Of a stretch of 64,000 nucleotides of DNA, positions 28,927-37,650 are shown piece by piece (position 1 is the stretch's first letter; each line of letters begins with the position of its first letter). Made by a program: the position numbers and the translations under genes. This stretch comes from Paenibacillus sp. NAIST15-1 (GTDB taxonomy: Bacteria > Bacillota > Bacilli > Paenibacillales > Paenibacillaceae). The notes under the pieces were generated by a model. It searched no databases. It was not told the DNA's origin and worked only from the letters and a program-made list of their open reading frames with translations. The stretch is from assembly GCF_001894745.1 (NCBI RefSeq), contig NZ_BBYF01000003.1, positions 372,001 through 436,000 on the forward strand, given 5' to 3'.

Positions 28927-30953
28927 ATCTTCATGTCCACCCCCTTGTAAGGCTTCGCGGCATAATCGTCCATGCTGATTTCTGGAGATGGCACTGACGC
29001 CGCATCAGAATGCTTCTCAGGGAGCGGTAGTGTTCGGAAAGCGGACAGCTGGTAACCGATTTGCTCCAGCGCTTCTTCCGCTTCATCACGCAACCCATCC
29101 ATCCATTCACCGAGCCGTTCATCAGCATGATGGATATGCAATGCAACCGCATTATCTACAACTTGAACATCTACGAGCGTACGCCCGAGCACCTTCATAT
29201 TCAAATCGAACCAGAGTCGGCAATTGCCCGCATCAAGCTCTCCTCGCTTGCTCTGACGGGATTGAATGTGAACGGCCGCAGTTTGCTTGCCTTCCGGCGT
29301 TACAAGCGGGACAAACAATGTAATATGGGAGAATGGAGCTTGGCGATCAGACGCGAGCAGCAGCTGTTGGCCGGTGACATGCTGTACAAGCTGTTGGGCT
29401 GCCTCACGGAGTGCATGCGGGACTCCATCAGCTTGCAGCAATTGAAGGAGGGCACTCTTCAGCGACTCTCCAACTGCCGCTCCCTGCTGTGTTGCACTGG
29501 CTGTCAGGTGGTTCATATCCAGCTGCGCCATCCCTGATACAACTGGTGCCACTGCCGTCCCTGCCTTCGCTGCTGCCCCGTTAGACATTACTTCTGGAGA
29601 AGGAGAAGGTGCACTACGCCCCGTTCCTCCATTCATAACAGATGCTTTGTCCGCTGCTGCATCATCCGCAGCCAATGCTGAAGCATGCACAGTTGCCGCT
29701 GCAGATTGTGCGGGAGTCTCGAATTGCGGTACTGTGTTTCCGCTGCCGCTTCCCATTAGTCCACTACTTCCTGATGCGCTTGAGTTGCCTGATGCCGCAG
29801 CAGTGCTACCACCGCCGCCAACAGCAGGCTGTCCATTCTCACCCACTGTCTGCTGCGGCTGCTGAGACGTCAGCTCCATGACTGCAGCTCGATGAGCCTG
29901 CTGTTCATGCGACACGCCGAGCAATTGAAGGACTTTACCAATCCATGCACCACTCTGAACCATCGGTTGAGGAGAAGATGATGTTCCAGAAGCTCCAGCA
30001 GTCCCTGAAGCACCGTTTCCGCCAAAATTGCCATTCTGAAGGGAGATAGATCGTACTTGTTCTCCATTTTGGACACCTCTGCCCACAGCTGATGTCGAAT
30101 CCATACTCGCGCCGCTAGTACTCCTATTAAGTGTCTCAGGCATAGGAGAGGCAGAAGACTGACCACTAGGAGCATTTGTGGCGCCACCATTCGCACTTGC
30201 AGCCGCCCCCGCTCCTCCGTTAGCCTGCTGACCTGATGTTTGTAGCCCCTCTGCAAGCAGTGCACGTATGAGTGTTTGTGCCTCACGCAGCGGTTGTGTC
30301 CACAGTGTACTTGTGTTGCCAGTATTGGCCCCGCTGCTGCCAAGCGAGCCACTGCCCAAGACCAGAGACTCATCCCCTGCGCGCATAAATCCTGCAAGCA
30401 TATCCGTCAGTGGCTTGCCGAACAGTGCTTGCCGCAGACCGCTTAACGTATCTGCTGTGAGCGGCAATTGCCGTCGAAGCGCCAGACCTGCTGCTTGCAT
30501 CCATTCCGATGCTGCCACTCCAGGAGGTTTCGAGGCCATCGCTTGGCTTAGCTTGGCTGCAAGCTCCTTCGTTAGCGGCAAACCAGCCCGCTGTAAATCT
30601 TGCAGCAAGCGGCGTGCCCATGCTTCATCCGGCAATCCGGATTGCTTAAGCGCTTCTTCCATTGATGGCAATGTGCCGACAGAAGGGCCCTCTGTCTGCT
30701 TCAATATAACCAATCCATCCGATTGCTGTCCCTGTACCTGCATCCACGTCGTTTGCCCTGGCTGCATCGGCGCATCCAGCACTGCACGTACAGGAACACC
30801 ATTTACGGATACGACGGCCTCGCGCCCGTTTTCAGACAGTTCCGTTACTGTCGCACGAACGACCTGGCCCGTTTTTAGTTCCAATGAACGCTGCTCGCCG
30901 GGTCTCGCCTCCCCAGCCAAACTTCGTACCAATTGTGATATATTCATGTCCAT
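28923..30953 (-). CDS. ylqG: YlqG-like large protein with FliK-type C-terminal domain
   Basis: Unusual 676-residue protein. The N-terminal third has a small beta domain (QVVRATVTELSENGREAVVSVNGVPVRAVLDAP) followed by helical repeats. The middle (about 220-480) is low-complexity, rich in Ser, Gly, Ala, Gln and Asn. The C-terminal third resembles a FliK C-terminal domain (PFSHITLFVPLVTPEGKQTAAVHIQ, CRLWFDLNMKVLGRTLVDVQV). I use ATG 30953 (MDMNISQL) behind AGAGGA. It is coupled to the FlhB-like ylqH gene. A role in a second export-length control is only an inference. Confidence 0.8.
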   Translation of the reverse strand: MDMNISQLVRSLAGEARPGEQRSLELKTGQVVRATVTELSENGREAVVSVNGVPVRAVLDAPMQPGQTTWMQVQGQQSDGLVILKQTEGPSVGTLPSMEEALKQSGLPDEAWARRLLQDLQRAGLPLTKELAAKLSQAMASKPPGVAASEWMQAAGLALRRQLPLTADTLSGLRQALFGKPLTDMLAGFMRAGDESLVLGSGSLGSSGANTGNTSTLWTQPLREAQTLIRALLAEGLQTSGQQANGGAGAAASANGGATNAPSGQSSASPMPETLNRSTSGASMDSTSAVGRGVQNGEQVRSISLQNGNFGGNGASGTAGASGTSSSPQPMVQSGAWIGKVLQLLGVSHEQQAHRAAVMELTSQQPQQTVGENGQPAVGGGGSTAAASGNSSASGSSGLMGSGSGNTVPQFETPAQSAAATVHASALAADDAAADKASVMNGGTGRSAPSPSPEVMSNGAAAKAGTAVAPVVSGMAQLDMNHLTASATQQGAAVGESLKSALLQLLQADGVPHALREAAQQLVQHVTGQQLLLASDRQAPFSHITLFVPLVTPEGKQTAAVHIQSRQSKRGELDAGNCRLWFDLNMKVLGRTLVDVQVVDNAVALHIHHADERLGEWMDGLRDEAEEALEQIGYQLSAFRTLPLPEKHSDAASVPSPEISMDDYAAKPYKGVDMKI

Positions 30954-31086
30954 CCCACGTCCTCTGCAAATAGCTATCTTATATATCGGCATAGAGCAGA
31001 CGAATAATGAGTATTTATCCGCAGCTATCGTTCACTAGAACAGAAAACAGAATAATAGATAATTACTTACCGTTTATCAGATGGTG

Positions 31087-31746
31087 CTAGAATAGCGTCA
31101 ACTGCTCCTCTTCAGGAAATAAGGAGGACAAGAAGCTCTTGCGATGCATCGGCGTTGGCCCATGAAGGAGCAGCTGTTCCCGATGCAGCTTCGTTCCATA
31201 CCCTTTATGAACGGCTATGCCATACTCTGGATATCGGTCATTCCACTCACCAATACATAGACGGTCACGCGTTACCTTAGCGACGATCGAAGCAGCTGCG
31301 ATCGATTGACTATTAGCATCACCTTTAATAATCGCCTCTTGTGCATATGGCAAATCTATCTTCTCCGCATCGACCAACAGCACTTCAGGCTGAGTCACCA
31401 ACCCTTCAACTGCTTCTTTCATAGCACGACGAGCCGCCTGCTTAATATTAATCTGATCGATAGTAGCGGCATCTACATGTGCAACTGACCATGCTATCGC
31501 TTCTGCTATAATAATGTCATACAGCTCATTCCGCTTCTTCTCCGACAGCTTCTTCGAATCATTGATCCCATCAATAATAAGACCTTGCGGCAATATGACA
31601 GCTGCTGCAACAACATCACCAAATAGACAGCCGCGGCCGACCTCATCAATACCTGCGATATGCTGAACGCTGCGTTCCCAATATTCTCGTTCCCAAGCTA
31701 ATAAGTCAATGGGCTCTGCTGTTGCCTCCTGCTTCTTTCTCCCCAT
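31087..31746 (-). CDS. rnhB: RNase HII
   Basis: Removes RNA from RNA-DNA hybrids and single ribonucleotides from DNA. The 219 residues carry the catalytic DEVGRG block (AGIDEVGRGCLFGDVVAAAVILP, with Asp34 and Glu35), the second Asp126 in VLLVDAEKID, and SQSIAAASIVAKVTRD. The C-terminus YGIAVHKGYGTKLHREQLLLHGPTPMHRKSF is typical. It follows rbgA as in Bacillus; a hairpin lies between them. Confidence 0.96.
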   Translation of the reverse strand: MGRKKQEATAEPIDLLAWEREYWERSVQHIAGIDEVGRGCLFGDVVAAAVILPQGLIIDGINDSKKLSEKKRNELYDIIIAEAIAWSVAHVDAATIDQINIKQAARRAMKEAVEGLVTQPEVLLVDAEKIDLPYAQEAIIKGDANSQSIAAASIVAKVTRDRLCIGEWNDRYPEYGIAVHKGYGTKLHREQLLLHGPTPMHRKSFLSSLFPEEEQLTLF

Positions 31747-31813
31747 GCGAACATGTTCCTCCCCAACCTGTCTTTACTTCACTGCCATATTAGTAACGGC
31801 TGTACCTAAAGAA

Positions 31814-31850
31814 ATAGCGCCGTACACCACTCCGGCGTTAACGGCGCTAT
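31814..31850 (-). terminator. Stem-loop/weak terminator between rbgA and rnhB
   Basis: Perfect 10-bp stem (ATAGCGCCGT at 31814-31823 with ACGGCGCTAT at 31841-31850), followed on the minus strand by ATTTCTTT. It lies 40 bases after rbgA. Confidence 0.6.
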
Positions 31851-31889
31851 CCTCATACTCCAAACATCCTACCTATATCTATCGAACAG

Positions 31890-32768
31890 CTATTTCACCA
31901 TAAATGAATAAGGCTCTTCGAACGTAAGACGCCCCAACTTGCCAGAGCGCAGCTCTCGCAAAATAATGCCAGATGCCTTCTCTAAGTCGACTCTTCCGCC
32001 ACCCATTAAGCACCCGCGCTTGCGTCCAATGTCCTCCATCAAACGCACAACTTCATCTGGATTGTCCACATCTATGACTTCGTCCGTCATGCCGAACCGC
32101 TCAGACAGTCGATCCCAGTAATGGGATGCAACATATTTCAGCGCGTAAAACGCGATATCTTCCACATTCAATATTTCTTCGCGAATTGCTCCGGTTGTCG
32201 CCAATCGGTAACCTACTTCCTGATCCTCGAACTTAGGCCACAAAATCCCTGGTGTATCGAGCAGTTCCATTTCGGAGCCTACACGAATCCATTGCTGACC
32301 CTTAGTAACGCCAGGACGATCGCCAGTTGCAGCTACCGATCTACCAGCCAGCTTGTTAATGAGTGTAGATTTCCCTACGTTTGGAATTCCAACAATCAAT
32401 GCACGTACTGGACGCGGCTTCATTCCCTTTGCAATTTGTTTCTGGAACTTCTCTTCGAGCAACTTGCGCGCTGCCTCAGGAATCTGCGATACATTGCTTC
32501 CTGTTGACGCATCGACAGCAATTACAGCGTGACCTTCATTGCGGAAATATTTCATCCACTTCGCCGTTACGTCTGGATCTGCAAGATCGCTTTTGTTCAG
32601 AATAATAAGGCGCGGCTTATTGCTGAGTATATCGTTAATCATTGGATTGCGGCTCGACACAGGCAGGCGCGCGTCCAACAGTTCGATCGCTACATCTATC
32701 AGTTTTAACTTCTCCTGGATCTGACGTCGCGCTCGCGTCATATGACCCGGAAACCATTGGATTGACAT
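31890..32768 (-). CDS. rbgA: RbgA (YlqF), ribosome biogenesis GTPase
   Basis: Circularly permuted GTPase needed for late 50S subunit assembly. The 292 residues show the permuted motif order: NKSD (58-61), then GIPNVGKST (127-135), then DTPG (171-174). The N-terminus [17 protein letters not shown] is the family hallmark, with the catalytic-type His9. A perfect AAGGAGGTG precedes the ATG. It sits between lepB and rnhB as in Bacillus. Confidence 0.97.
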   Translation of the reverse strand: MSIQWFPGHMTRARRQIQEKLKLIDVAIELLDARLPVSSRNPMINDILSNKPRLIILNKSDLADPDVTAKWMKYFRNEGHAVIAVDASTGSNVSQIPEAARKLLEEKFQKQIAKGMKPRPVRALIVGIPNVGKSTLINKLAGRSVAATGDRPGVTKGQQWIRVGSEMELLDTPGILWPKFEDQEVGYRLATTGAIREEILNVEDIAFYALKYVASHYWDRLSERFGMTDEVIDVDNPDEVVRLMEDIGRKRGCLMGGGRVDLEKASGIILRELRSGKLGRLTFEEPYSFMVK

Positions 32769-32800
32769 CGCTATCCACCTCCTTGGCAGCCGTAACTCAA

Positions 32801-33427
32801 CTAATGATGTTGAATCAACTTAACATGCGAGATTGGCCAGAAGATGACGTCTGCGCGTCCAATGACATCTTTCAACGGAATAAATCCGAGCATGCGGCTA
32901 TCGGTACTGTTGCTCCGATGGTCACCCATGACGAAGATATGTCCTTCTGGAACTTTGTTCGGCTGAGTCGAATCACTTGGGAAATTACGGTCATTATATA
33001 ACATATCATTTTTATGAGCTTGATCTATTGCTTCTTGTATGTACGTCTCTTCTACCTTCTTGCCGTTAACGTACAAATCATCACCGCGATATTCGATCGT
33101 ATCACCGGCAACACCAATTACACGCTTAATTAAATCGCGGTTCTCTTGTGGAACGTGAAATACAACAACTTCTCCTGTCTTAGGCTGTCTGAACTCATAC
33201 AAGATCTTATTCACGATGAGCCTCTCACCCGTCCAGAAGTTAGGTTCCATCGAAGGACCATCAACTATAAACGGAGCGAACAGCAACCATCTTACGACAA
33301 CGACAAGGACAACAGCTATCGCAATCGCTTTAATCCATTCCAACAATTCGTTTTTCTTCGGGCTGGCCGGCTTTTCAGCCGTTTCTTCCGGCGTATTCGG
33401 TTCCATAAATTGGTCGTTTTGATCCAT
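32801..33427 (-). CDS. lepB: Type I signal peptidase
   Basis: Membrane protease that removes signal peptides from exported proteins. The 208 residues have one N-terminal membrane segment (about 32-50), the catalytic Ser59 in [10 protein letters not shown], and the general base Lys101 in [12 protein letters not shown]. The C-terminal signature is [19 protein letters not shown]. The cytoplasmic N-terminus is acidic and Pro-rich. It lies between rplS and rbgA, as in Bacillus relatives. Confidence 0.96.
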   Translation of the reverse strand: MDQNDQFMEPNTPEETAEKPASPKKNELLEWIKAIAIAVVLVVVVRWLLFAPFIVDGPSMEPNFWTGERLIVNKILYEFRQPKTGEVVVFHVPQENRDLIKRVIGVAGDTIEYRGDDLYVNGKKVEETYIQEAIDQAHKNDMLYNDRNFPSDSTQPNKVPEGHIFVMGDHRSNSTDSRMLGFIPLKDVIGRADVIFWPISHVKLIQHH

Positions 33428-33508
33428 TCGCTGTGCCCCGCTTTCTCCTAGGATGCGTATTTGAAGTTCACGTCATGCGCATTGCGCACTCCAATCCATA
33501 CAAATAGC

Positions 33509-33539
33509 AAAAGGGAGCTTGCAGTCAAGCAAGCCCCCC
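33509..33539 (-). terminator. Terminator after rplS
   Basis: Stem GGGGGCTTGC/GCAAGCTCCC with one mismatch (33513-33522 against 33529-33538), followed on the minus strand by TTTTGCTATTT. It lies 10 bases after rplS and partly insulates lepB. Confidence 0.8.
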
Positions 33540-33548
33540 GGTTGTTCC

Positions 33549-33890
33549 TTAACGGATTTCTTTGATTCTCGCTGCTTTACCGCGAAGATTGCGAAGATAG
33601 TACAGCTTCGCACGACGCACTTTACCACGGCGAGCCACTTCGATTTTATCGATTTTCGGAGTATGAAGCGGGAACGTACGCTCAACACCTACACCGTAGG
33701 AAATTTTACGAACAGTAAACGTTTCACTGATTCCGCCACCACGACGCTTAATAACAACACCTTCGAACAACTGGATACGCTCGCGAGATCCCTCGATAAC
33801 TTTAACATAAACCTTCAAAGTATCGCCGGGACGAAAGCTTGGAATATCCTTGCGAAGCTGTTCTTGCGTAATCGCTTGTACGATATTCAT
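33549..33890 (-). CDS. rplS: 50S ribosomal protein L19
   Basis: Ribosomal protein at the 30S-50S interface. The 113 residues match the L19 family throughout: [49 protein letters not shown], and [34 protein letters not shown] site precedes the ATG. It has its own promoter, a structured leader and a terminator, so it is a separate unit from trmD here, unlike the usual rimM-trmD-rplS operon. Confidence 0.98.
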   Translation of the reverse strand: MNIVQAITQEQLRKDIPSFRPGDTLKVYVKVIEGSRERIQLFEGVVIKRRGGGISETFTVRKISYGVGVERTFPLHTPKIDKIEVARRGKVRRAKLYYLRNLRGKAARIKEIR

Positions 33891-33898
33891 CTAGGACT

Positions 33899-33970
33899 CC
33901 CTCCTTCCACACAGGTGTTCTTGCATCTCAGCATGCCTAGTGCATTCGCCTCATCGTATGCAGAGGACCA
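33899..33970 (-). ncRNA. Probable ribosomal protein L19 leader
   Basis: The leader between the rplS promoter and start can form an H-type pseudoknot. CCTC (33963-33966) pairs with GAGG (33949-33952), interleaved with TGCAT (33958-33962) pairing with ATGCA (33941-33945). A GCAT...ATGC hairpin follows before the ribosome binding site. Bacillota are known to carry L19 leader motifs; assignment is by position and fold only. Confidence 0.5.
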
Positions 33971-33993
33971 CCGTATTCCAAACAACGAAATTA

Positions 33994-34022
33994 ATTGTAG
34001 CATATGAACGAATAGAACACAA
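33994..34022 (-). promoter_or_regulatory. Extended -10 promoter of rplS
   Basis: On the minus strand: TTGTGT, 17-base spacer, TACAAT preceded by TGC (extended -10). It lies about 105 bases upstream of rplS and ahead of the structured leader. Confidence 0.6.
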
Positions 34023-34030
34023 GCGCCTTT

Positions 34031-35854
34031 TCAAGGCTTGGCTTCTTTCCAATAATCATAAGCATGCACTGCATAACCGGTATAAGAATGGTGATCTGCA
34101 AGCATCTCAGGAAGCTTGTCCAATTGCTTCAGCATCTCTTCAGCACCCTTCTCATAAAAAGAAACATGCGCGCCTTCAAAACTCTCCTTCATTTCCACTG
34201 CAACTACGAGACGTTTGCCTAACCGATCCGCCATCTGCATCTTCTGCTTCACCACAGCAACAATTCCATTGCTGCCCCCAGCCATATTACGGAACGCCAT
34301 CAATGCCACATGATCCATACGCCCTATCATCCATTCACTAACCGACAGTTCCGACTTCCCCGGAATAAAGGTTCGATCCAGCCACACTGCGAGATCGACA
34401 CTCGTCTCAAGCTGAGAATCAGACTTGGTCGATTCGACAAAAAACGCCATATTGTCTACCCACTGTACAATGACCTCGTCCTTATAACTGCGCCATTGCG
34501 GAAGTACATAAGGCTCTACATCCAAATGAATGCCATAGAAGCGCTCTTCAGGCGCGGCAGCGCGATTGTAGCGTTTGACATAATCAACGAGCTTCGATAT
34601 CCGCTGCCGATTCTCTGTTAACGCCCATCCAGGGTGTCCACCCATAGCATGCATCTCGATTCCAGCATCATGCGCCTTTTTCACAAATTCACGGTATGCT
34701 TCAAACGGTTGCTGAAGATCCAAGCGAACATACAAAAAGTTGATTCCCTTTTCCTTCGCAAATGCAATGATGTCATCAGGCTGATTTATCGCTAACTCTG
34801 CTTGCCATACATAGGTTCCAATGATGGTTCCTGTACGATCAATTGGTGGCGGCATCGGGACTGTAATCTCCCCTGGATCAGGATTTGGATCAGGATTTGG
34901 ATCAGGATTTGGATCAGGATTTGGATCTGGAACTGGGTCAGGCTTTGGCCCTGGGGGATCCCCTGGTTGACCATCTCTCTCCAGCATATGATTCCAATAA
35001 CGATAATCATGGATGGCAACTCCTGTGAAGGAGGAGTGATGCCGCAGCCGCTCCTGAACCTGATTCAACACCGACTCCATTTCCTGTACACCCGCATCAT
35101 AGAAGGTAGTGTGAGCTTCCTTCATTGGCTTCGTATTGACCCCAATCCATATCGGTGTCCCGACACGGTCTGCGATCTCCATTTCATTCTGGACAAGCTC
35201 CAAAATGCCGTTCCCGCCTTCTATCTGCTGACGGTACGCCATTAACGTTACATGATCGAAACGGCGAATGATCCATTCCGACAACGATGTCTCTTGTGCA
35301 TCTGGAACCGTGATCGAGTCAAACCATACCGGCATGTCGACGCTGAGCTCTAAATCGCTGCGGCTCTTGACAGCATTCAGCCAATCGCTCATATTCGCCG
35401 TCCAAGAGCGAATGATCGATGGCTGATCATCTTCCCAATCTGGAAGCACGTAGGGCTCAACATCCAAATGCAACCCCTTGAAACGCTCACCCGCAGCAGA
35501 ATGCTGATTATAAGCGCTAACCCACTCTGTCAATTTCATCATCTTGTCCCGATATTCACGCAAAGCCCATAAGGGATGCCCTGCCAAGCCATGCACTTCA
35601 ACTCCTGCTTGACCTGCCTGCTTCAGAAAGCGCCGATATGATGCTTCTGGAATCGTCATATCCATATGCAGATACATCACATTAATGCGATTCTTTTTGG
35701 CAAAATCAATCAGTTGCTCCGATTCTGTCTCTATTCTCTCCGCCTGCCATATCCACGTCGCCTTTCGCGTATCATCCGGCTTTGAAAAACCGACCAAAAG
35801 CATGGTCGTAATCAGAAGCAGCAGCGTTCCGATACGCGAAGCATATCTCTCCAC
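34031..35854 (-). CDS. Unrecognised exported protein with two tandem barrel-like HLDVEPY domains
   Basis: I do not recognise this 607-residue protein. It has an N-terminal hydrophobic segment (about 7-24), probably a signal peptide with no lipobox. Two related domains of about 265 residues follow (33-295 and 345-605), joined by a Pro/Asp/Asn linker (298-338) of NPDP repeats. Each copy has the order TWIWQAE or TYVWQAE, GHPLWAL or GHPGWAL, HLDVEPYVLP (129-138 and 443-452), SVDMPVW or SVDLAVW, and DHVTLMAYR or DHVALMAFR. The alternating strands plus an Asp-x-Glu motif resemble GH18-like TIM barrels, so a glycosidase-type role is possible but unproven. GTG start behind GGAGGG. It interrupts the trmD-rplS order. 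Confidence 0.8.
   Translation of the reverse strand: MERYASRIGTLLLLITTMLLVGFSKPDDTRKATWIWQAERIETESEQLIDFAKKNRINVMYLHMDMTIPEASYRRFLKQAGQAGVEVHGLAGHPLWALREYRDKMMKLTEWVSAYNQHSAAGERFKGLHLDVEPYVLPDWEDDQPSIIRSWTANMSDWLNAVKSRSDLELSVDMPVWFDSITVPDAQETSLSEWIIRRFDHVTLMAYRQQIEGGNGILELVQNEMEIADRVGTPIWIGVNTKPMKEAHTTFYDAGVQEMESVLNQVQERLRHHSSFTGVAIHDYRYWNHMLERDGQPGDPPGPKPDPVPDPNPDPNPDPNPDPNPDPGEITVPMPPPIDRTGTIIGTYVWQAELAINQPDDIIAFAKEKGINFLYVRLDLQQPFEAYREFVKKAHDAGIEMHAMGGHPGWALTENRQRISKLVDYVKRYNRAAAPEERFYGIHLDVEPYVLPQWRSYKDEVIVQWVDNMAFFVESTKSDSQLETSVDLAVWLDRTFIPGKSELSVSEWMIGRMDHVALMAFRNMAGGSNGIVAVVKQKMQMADRLGKRLVVAVEMKESFEGAHVSFYEKGAEEMLKQLDKLPEMLADHHSYTGYAVHAYDYWKEAKP
34875..34922. repeat. Four perfect 12-bp tandem repeats in the linker
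   Basis: Unit GGATCAGGATTT on the plus strand, four exact copies, flanked by a diverged copy at 34923-34934. It encodes the NPDP units of the 607-residue protein; copy changes keep frame. Confidence 0.95.
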
Positions 35855-35890
35855 GATATCCCTCCATTCACAATTTATATTGCTTTTTCA

Positions 35891-35916
35891 ACCATTTTCG
35901 ACATGTTCAAAATGGT
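35891..35916. promoter_or_regulatory. Inverted repeat upstream of the tandem-barrel gene
   Basis: Perfect 8-bp arms ACCATTTT (35891-35898) and AAAATGGT (35909-35916), 10-base spacer, between a TATAAT hexamer (minus strand, 35923-35928) and the gene start. Candidate operator; no -35 box was convincing. Confidence 0.45.
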
Positions 35917-36027
35917 GACTCCATTATAAATGTGTAAGATTGGAAAATATACGTGAGGATAGACCTGTTTTTCAAGACGTCGTATTAACGAGGCCTGACC
36001 CAATGATTGCAGCACATGTACATTAGA

Positions 36028-36609
36028 CTATCCTTGACCCAGAGTAAAAGTATGCAAACGCTCATACATAGGACTTTGATTCATATGTGTCTGGAACAGC
36101 ACGATCTCTTCCCCCGTCCATTGATTCGGAGGAAGTGGTTCGCTGTTCATGGTGAAGGGCTGACCTTCCCCTCCGCGATACTTGCGGGCCAGCGTAATAT
36201 GCGGGCGATAAGGGCGTTCCTCCGGTTCGAATCCTAAAGGCGAAGTAGCGGCTGTAACGCTATGGTGCAATTGTCGCAGTTTGTCGATTGCTCCTCCTAG
36301 ACCAGCCCATAGTACACGGGGGGCTTCTTTTGCCCCAAAGCTTCCCACGCCATCGAATTGCAGATCAATTGGAGCGCCCCCTCTGGACACCTCCTTCAAT
36401 ACATGTACAATCCGCTCAATAACATGCTCATCTACCGCCCCAAGGAATTGGAGCGTAATATGAAGATCCTGCGGGTGTACCCATTTCGCAAATTGCCAGC
36501 GCTGCTTCCCTGCTGTGCACCACTCTTCCAATACTTGAACAGCAGACTTCGGCAGTGGCATCGCAATAAACAACCGCAATCCATTCTTACGAATCTCACT
36601 TTTACTCAT
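36028..36609 (-). CDS. thpR: ThpR, RNA 2',3'-cyclic phosphodiesterase
   Basis: 2H phosphoesterase family member (older name 2'-5' RNA ligase) that opens 2',3'-cyclic phosphates on RNA to 2'-phosphate ends. The 193 residues carry both HxT motifs: His50-Ile-Thr52 in LHITLQFLGAV and His137-Ile-Thr139 in PHITLARKYRG. GTGAGG lies ahead of the ATG. It follows the trmD terminator, so it has its own promoter or relies on read-through. A palindrome ACAATATTGT (36666-36675) lies upstream. Confidence 0.93.
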   Translation of the reverse strand: MSKSEIRKNGLRLFIAMPLPKSAVQVLEEWCTAGKQRWQFAKWVHPQDLHITLQFLGAVDEHVIERIVHVLKEVSRGGAPIDLQFDGVGSFGAKEAPRVLWAGLGGAIDKLRQLHHSVTAATSPLGFEPEERPYRPHITLARKYRGGEGQPFTMNSEPLPPNQWTGEEIVLFQTHMNQSPMYERLHTFTLGQG

Positions 36610-36747
36610 AACTTTGCCTCACTTCATTGGAATTCATGATGTCCCATGTTACATGCGACCTATGAACAATATTGTCCCCATTATTTATTATTTTCGTAAA
36701 CAACGGTTATGCAAATTGGGCTTATACGCGTAACGAATGAACCCAAT

Positions 36748-36793
36748 AAAAAAAGACTGAGATTTTATGTCCATCGTACATAGAATCTCAGTC
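36748..36793 (-). terminator. Strong terminator after trmD
   Basis: 15 of 16 paired bases (36755-36770 with 36778-36793), 7-base loop, followed on the minus strand by seven T. It lies 55 bases after trmD. Confidence 0.94.
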
Positions 36794-36848
36794 ATTTATG
36801 GTGGAGCAGTCTATTCACCAATCCACTCATTGAACCGGTTAGCTCTCA

Positions 36849-37649
36849 TTAAGCGTTGCTTCGCTCGGCATCACTTTTCAAGCGTTGTACTATTTTCAGG
36901 TCGTCCTTACTCAGCTCCACATGCTCCAGCAAATCAGGACGCCGTTCCAGCGTCCGCTTCAGAGCCTGTTCGCGTCTCCATATCTCTATATTGGCATGAT
37001 GGCCACTGATGAGTACATCAGGAACCTTCCAATCGCGGAACTGTGCAGGACGGGTATAATGCGGATATTCAAGCAGTCCTGTACTGAACGAATCCGTTAC
37101 CGCAGACATCTCATTGCCCAGCACGCCAGGAAGCAGACGAACAACAGAATCAACCACGGTCATTGCGGGCAATTCACCGCCTGTCAATACATAGTCCCCT
37201 ATAGATAGTTCATCCGTCACCAAGTGCTCGCGAATGCGCTCATCATATCCTTCATAATGACCGCACACGAATATTAAATGGGACTCCTGTGAAAGCTCCT
37301 CTGCTTTCTTCTGCGTGAAACGCTCTCCTTGCGGGCACATTAAAATAACGCGTGGTTTCGCTGCTTTCTCGTGACCATCCATCGATTCTGCTATTCCTGA
37401 TGTCCGCTCTTCCACTGCCTTCACCATTAAATCTTCGACCGCCGCAAAGATCGGCTGCGGTTTTAACACCATACCACCGCCACCGCCATACGGATAATCG
37501 TCAACAGTTTGATGCTTATTATCGGAATAATCGCGGAAGTTGACCGTGTTAATAACAACATGTCCATTCTCACGCGCTTTCCCTAATATACTGGATCCGA
37601 ATACCCCTTCGCACATCTCTGGAAAAAGGGTCAACACATCGATACGCAT
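36849..37649 (-). CDS. trmD: TrmD, tRNA (guanine-37-N1) methyltransferase
   Basis: SPOUT methyltransferase that makes m1G37 in tRNA with SAM. The 266 residues include [44 protein letters not shown], the knot region [33 protein letters not shown], and the conserved Asp in the downstream [24 protein letters not shown] small variable insertion (about 95-115) precedes the knot. It lies one base after rimM and ends at a strong terminator. Confidence 0.98.
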   Translation of the reverse strand: MRIDVLTLFPEMCEGVFGSSILGKARENGHVVINTVNFRDYSDNKHQTVDDYPYGGGGGMVLKPQPIFAAVEDLMVKAVEERTSGIAESMDGHEKAAKPRVILMCPQGERFTQKKAEELSQESHLIFVCGHYEGYDERIREHLVTDELSIGDYVLTGGELPAMTVVDSVVRLLPGVLGNEMSAVTDSFSTGLLEYPHYTRPAQFRDWKVPDVLISGHHANIEIWRREQALKRTLERRPDLLEHVELSKDDLKIVQRLKSDAERSNA

Positions 37650-37650
37650 A

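Noticed and set aside
34875..34934. Tandem repeats that could suggest a CRISPR array
   Set aside because: The unit is 12 bp with no spacers and lies inside a coding sequence, encoding NPDP repeats.
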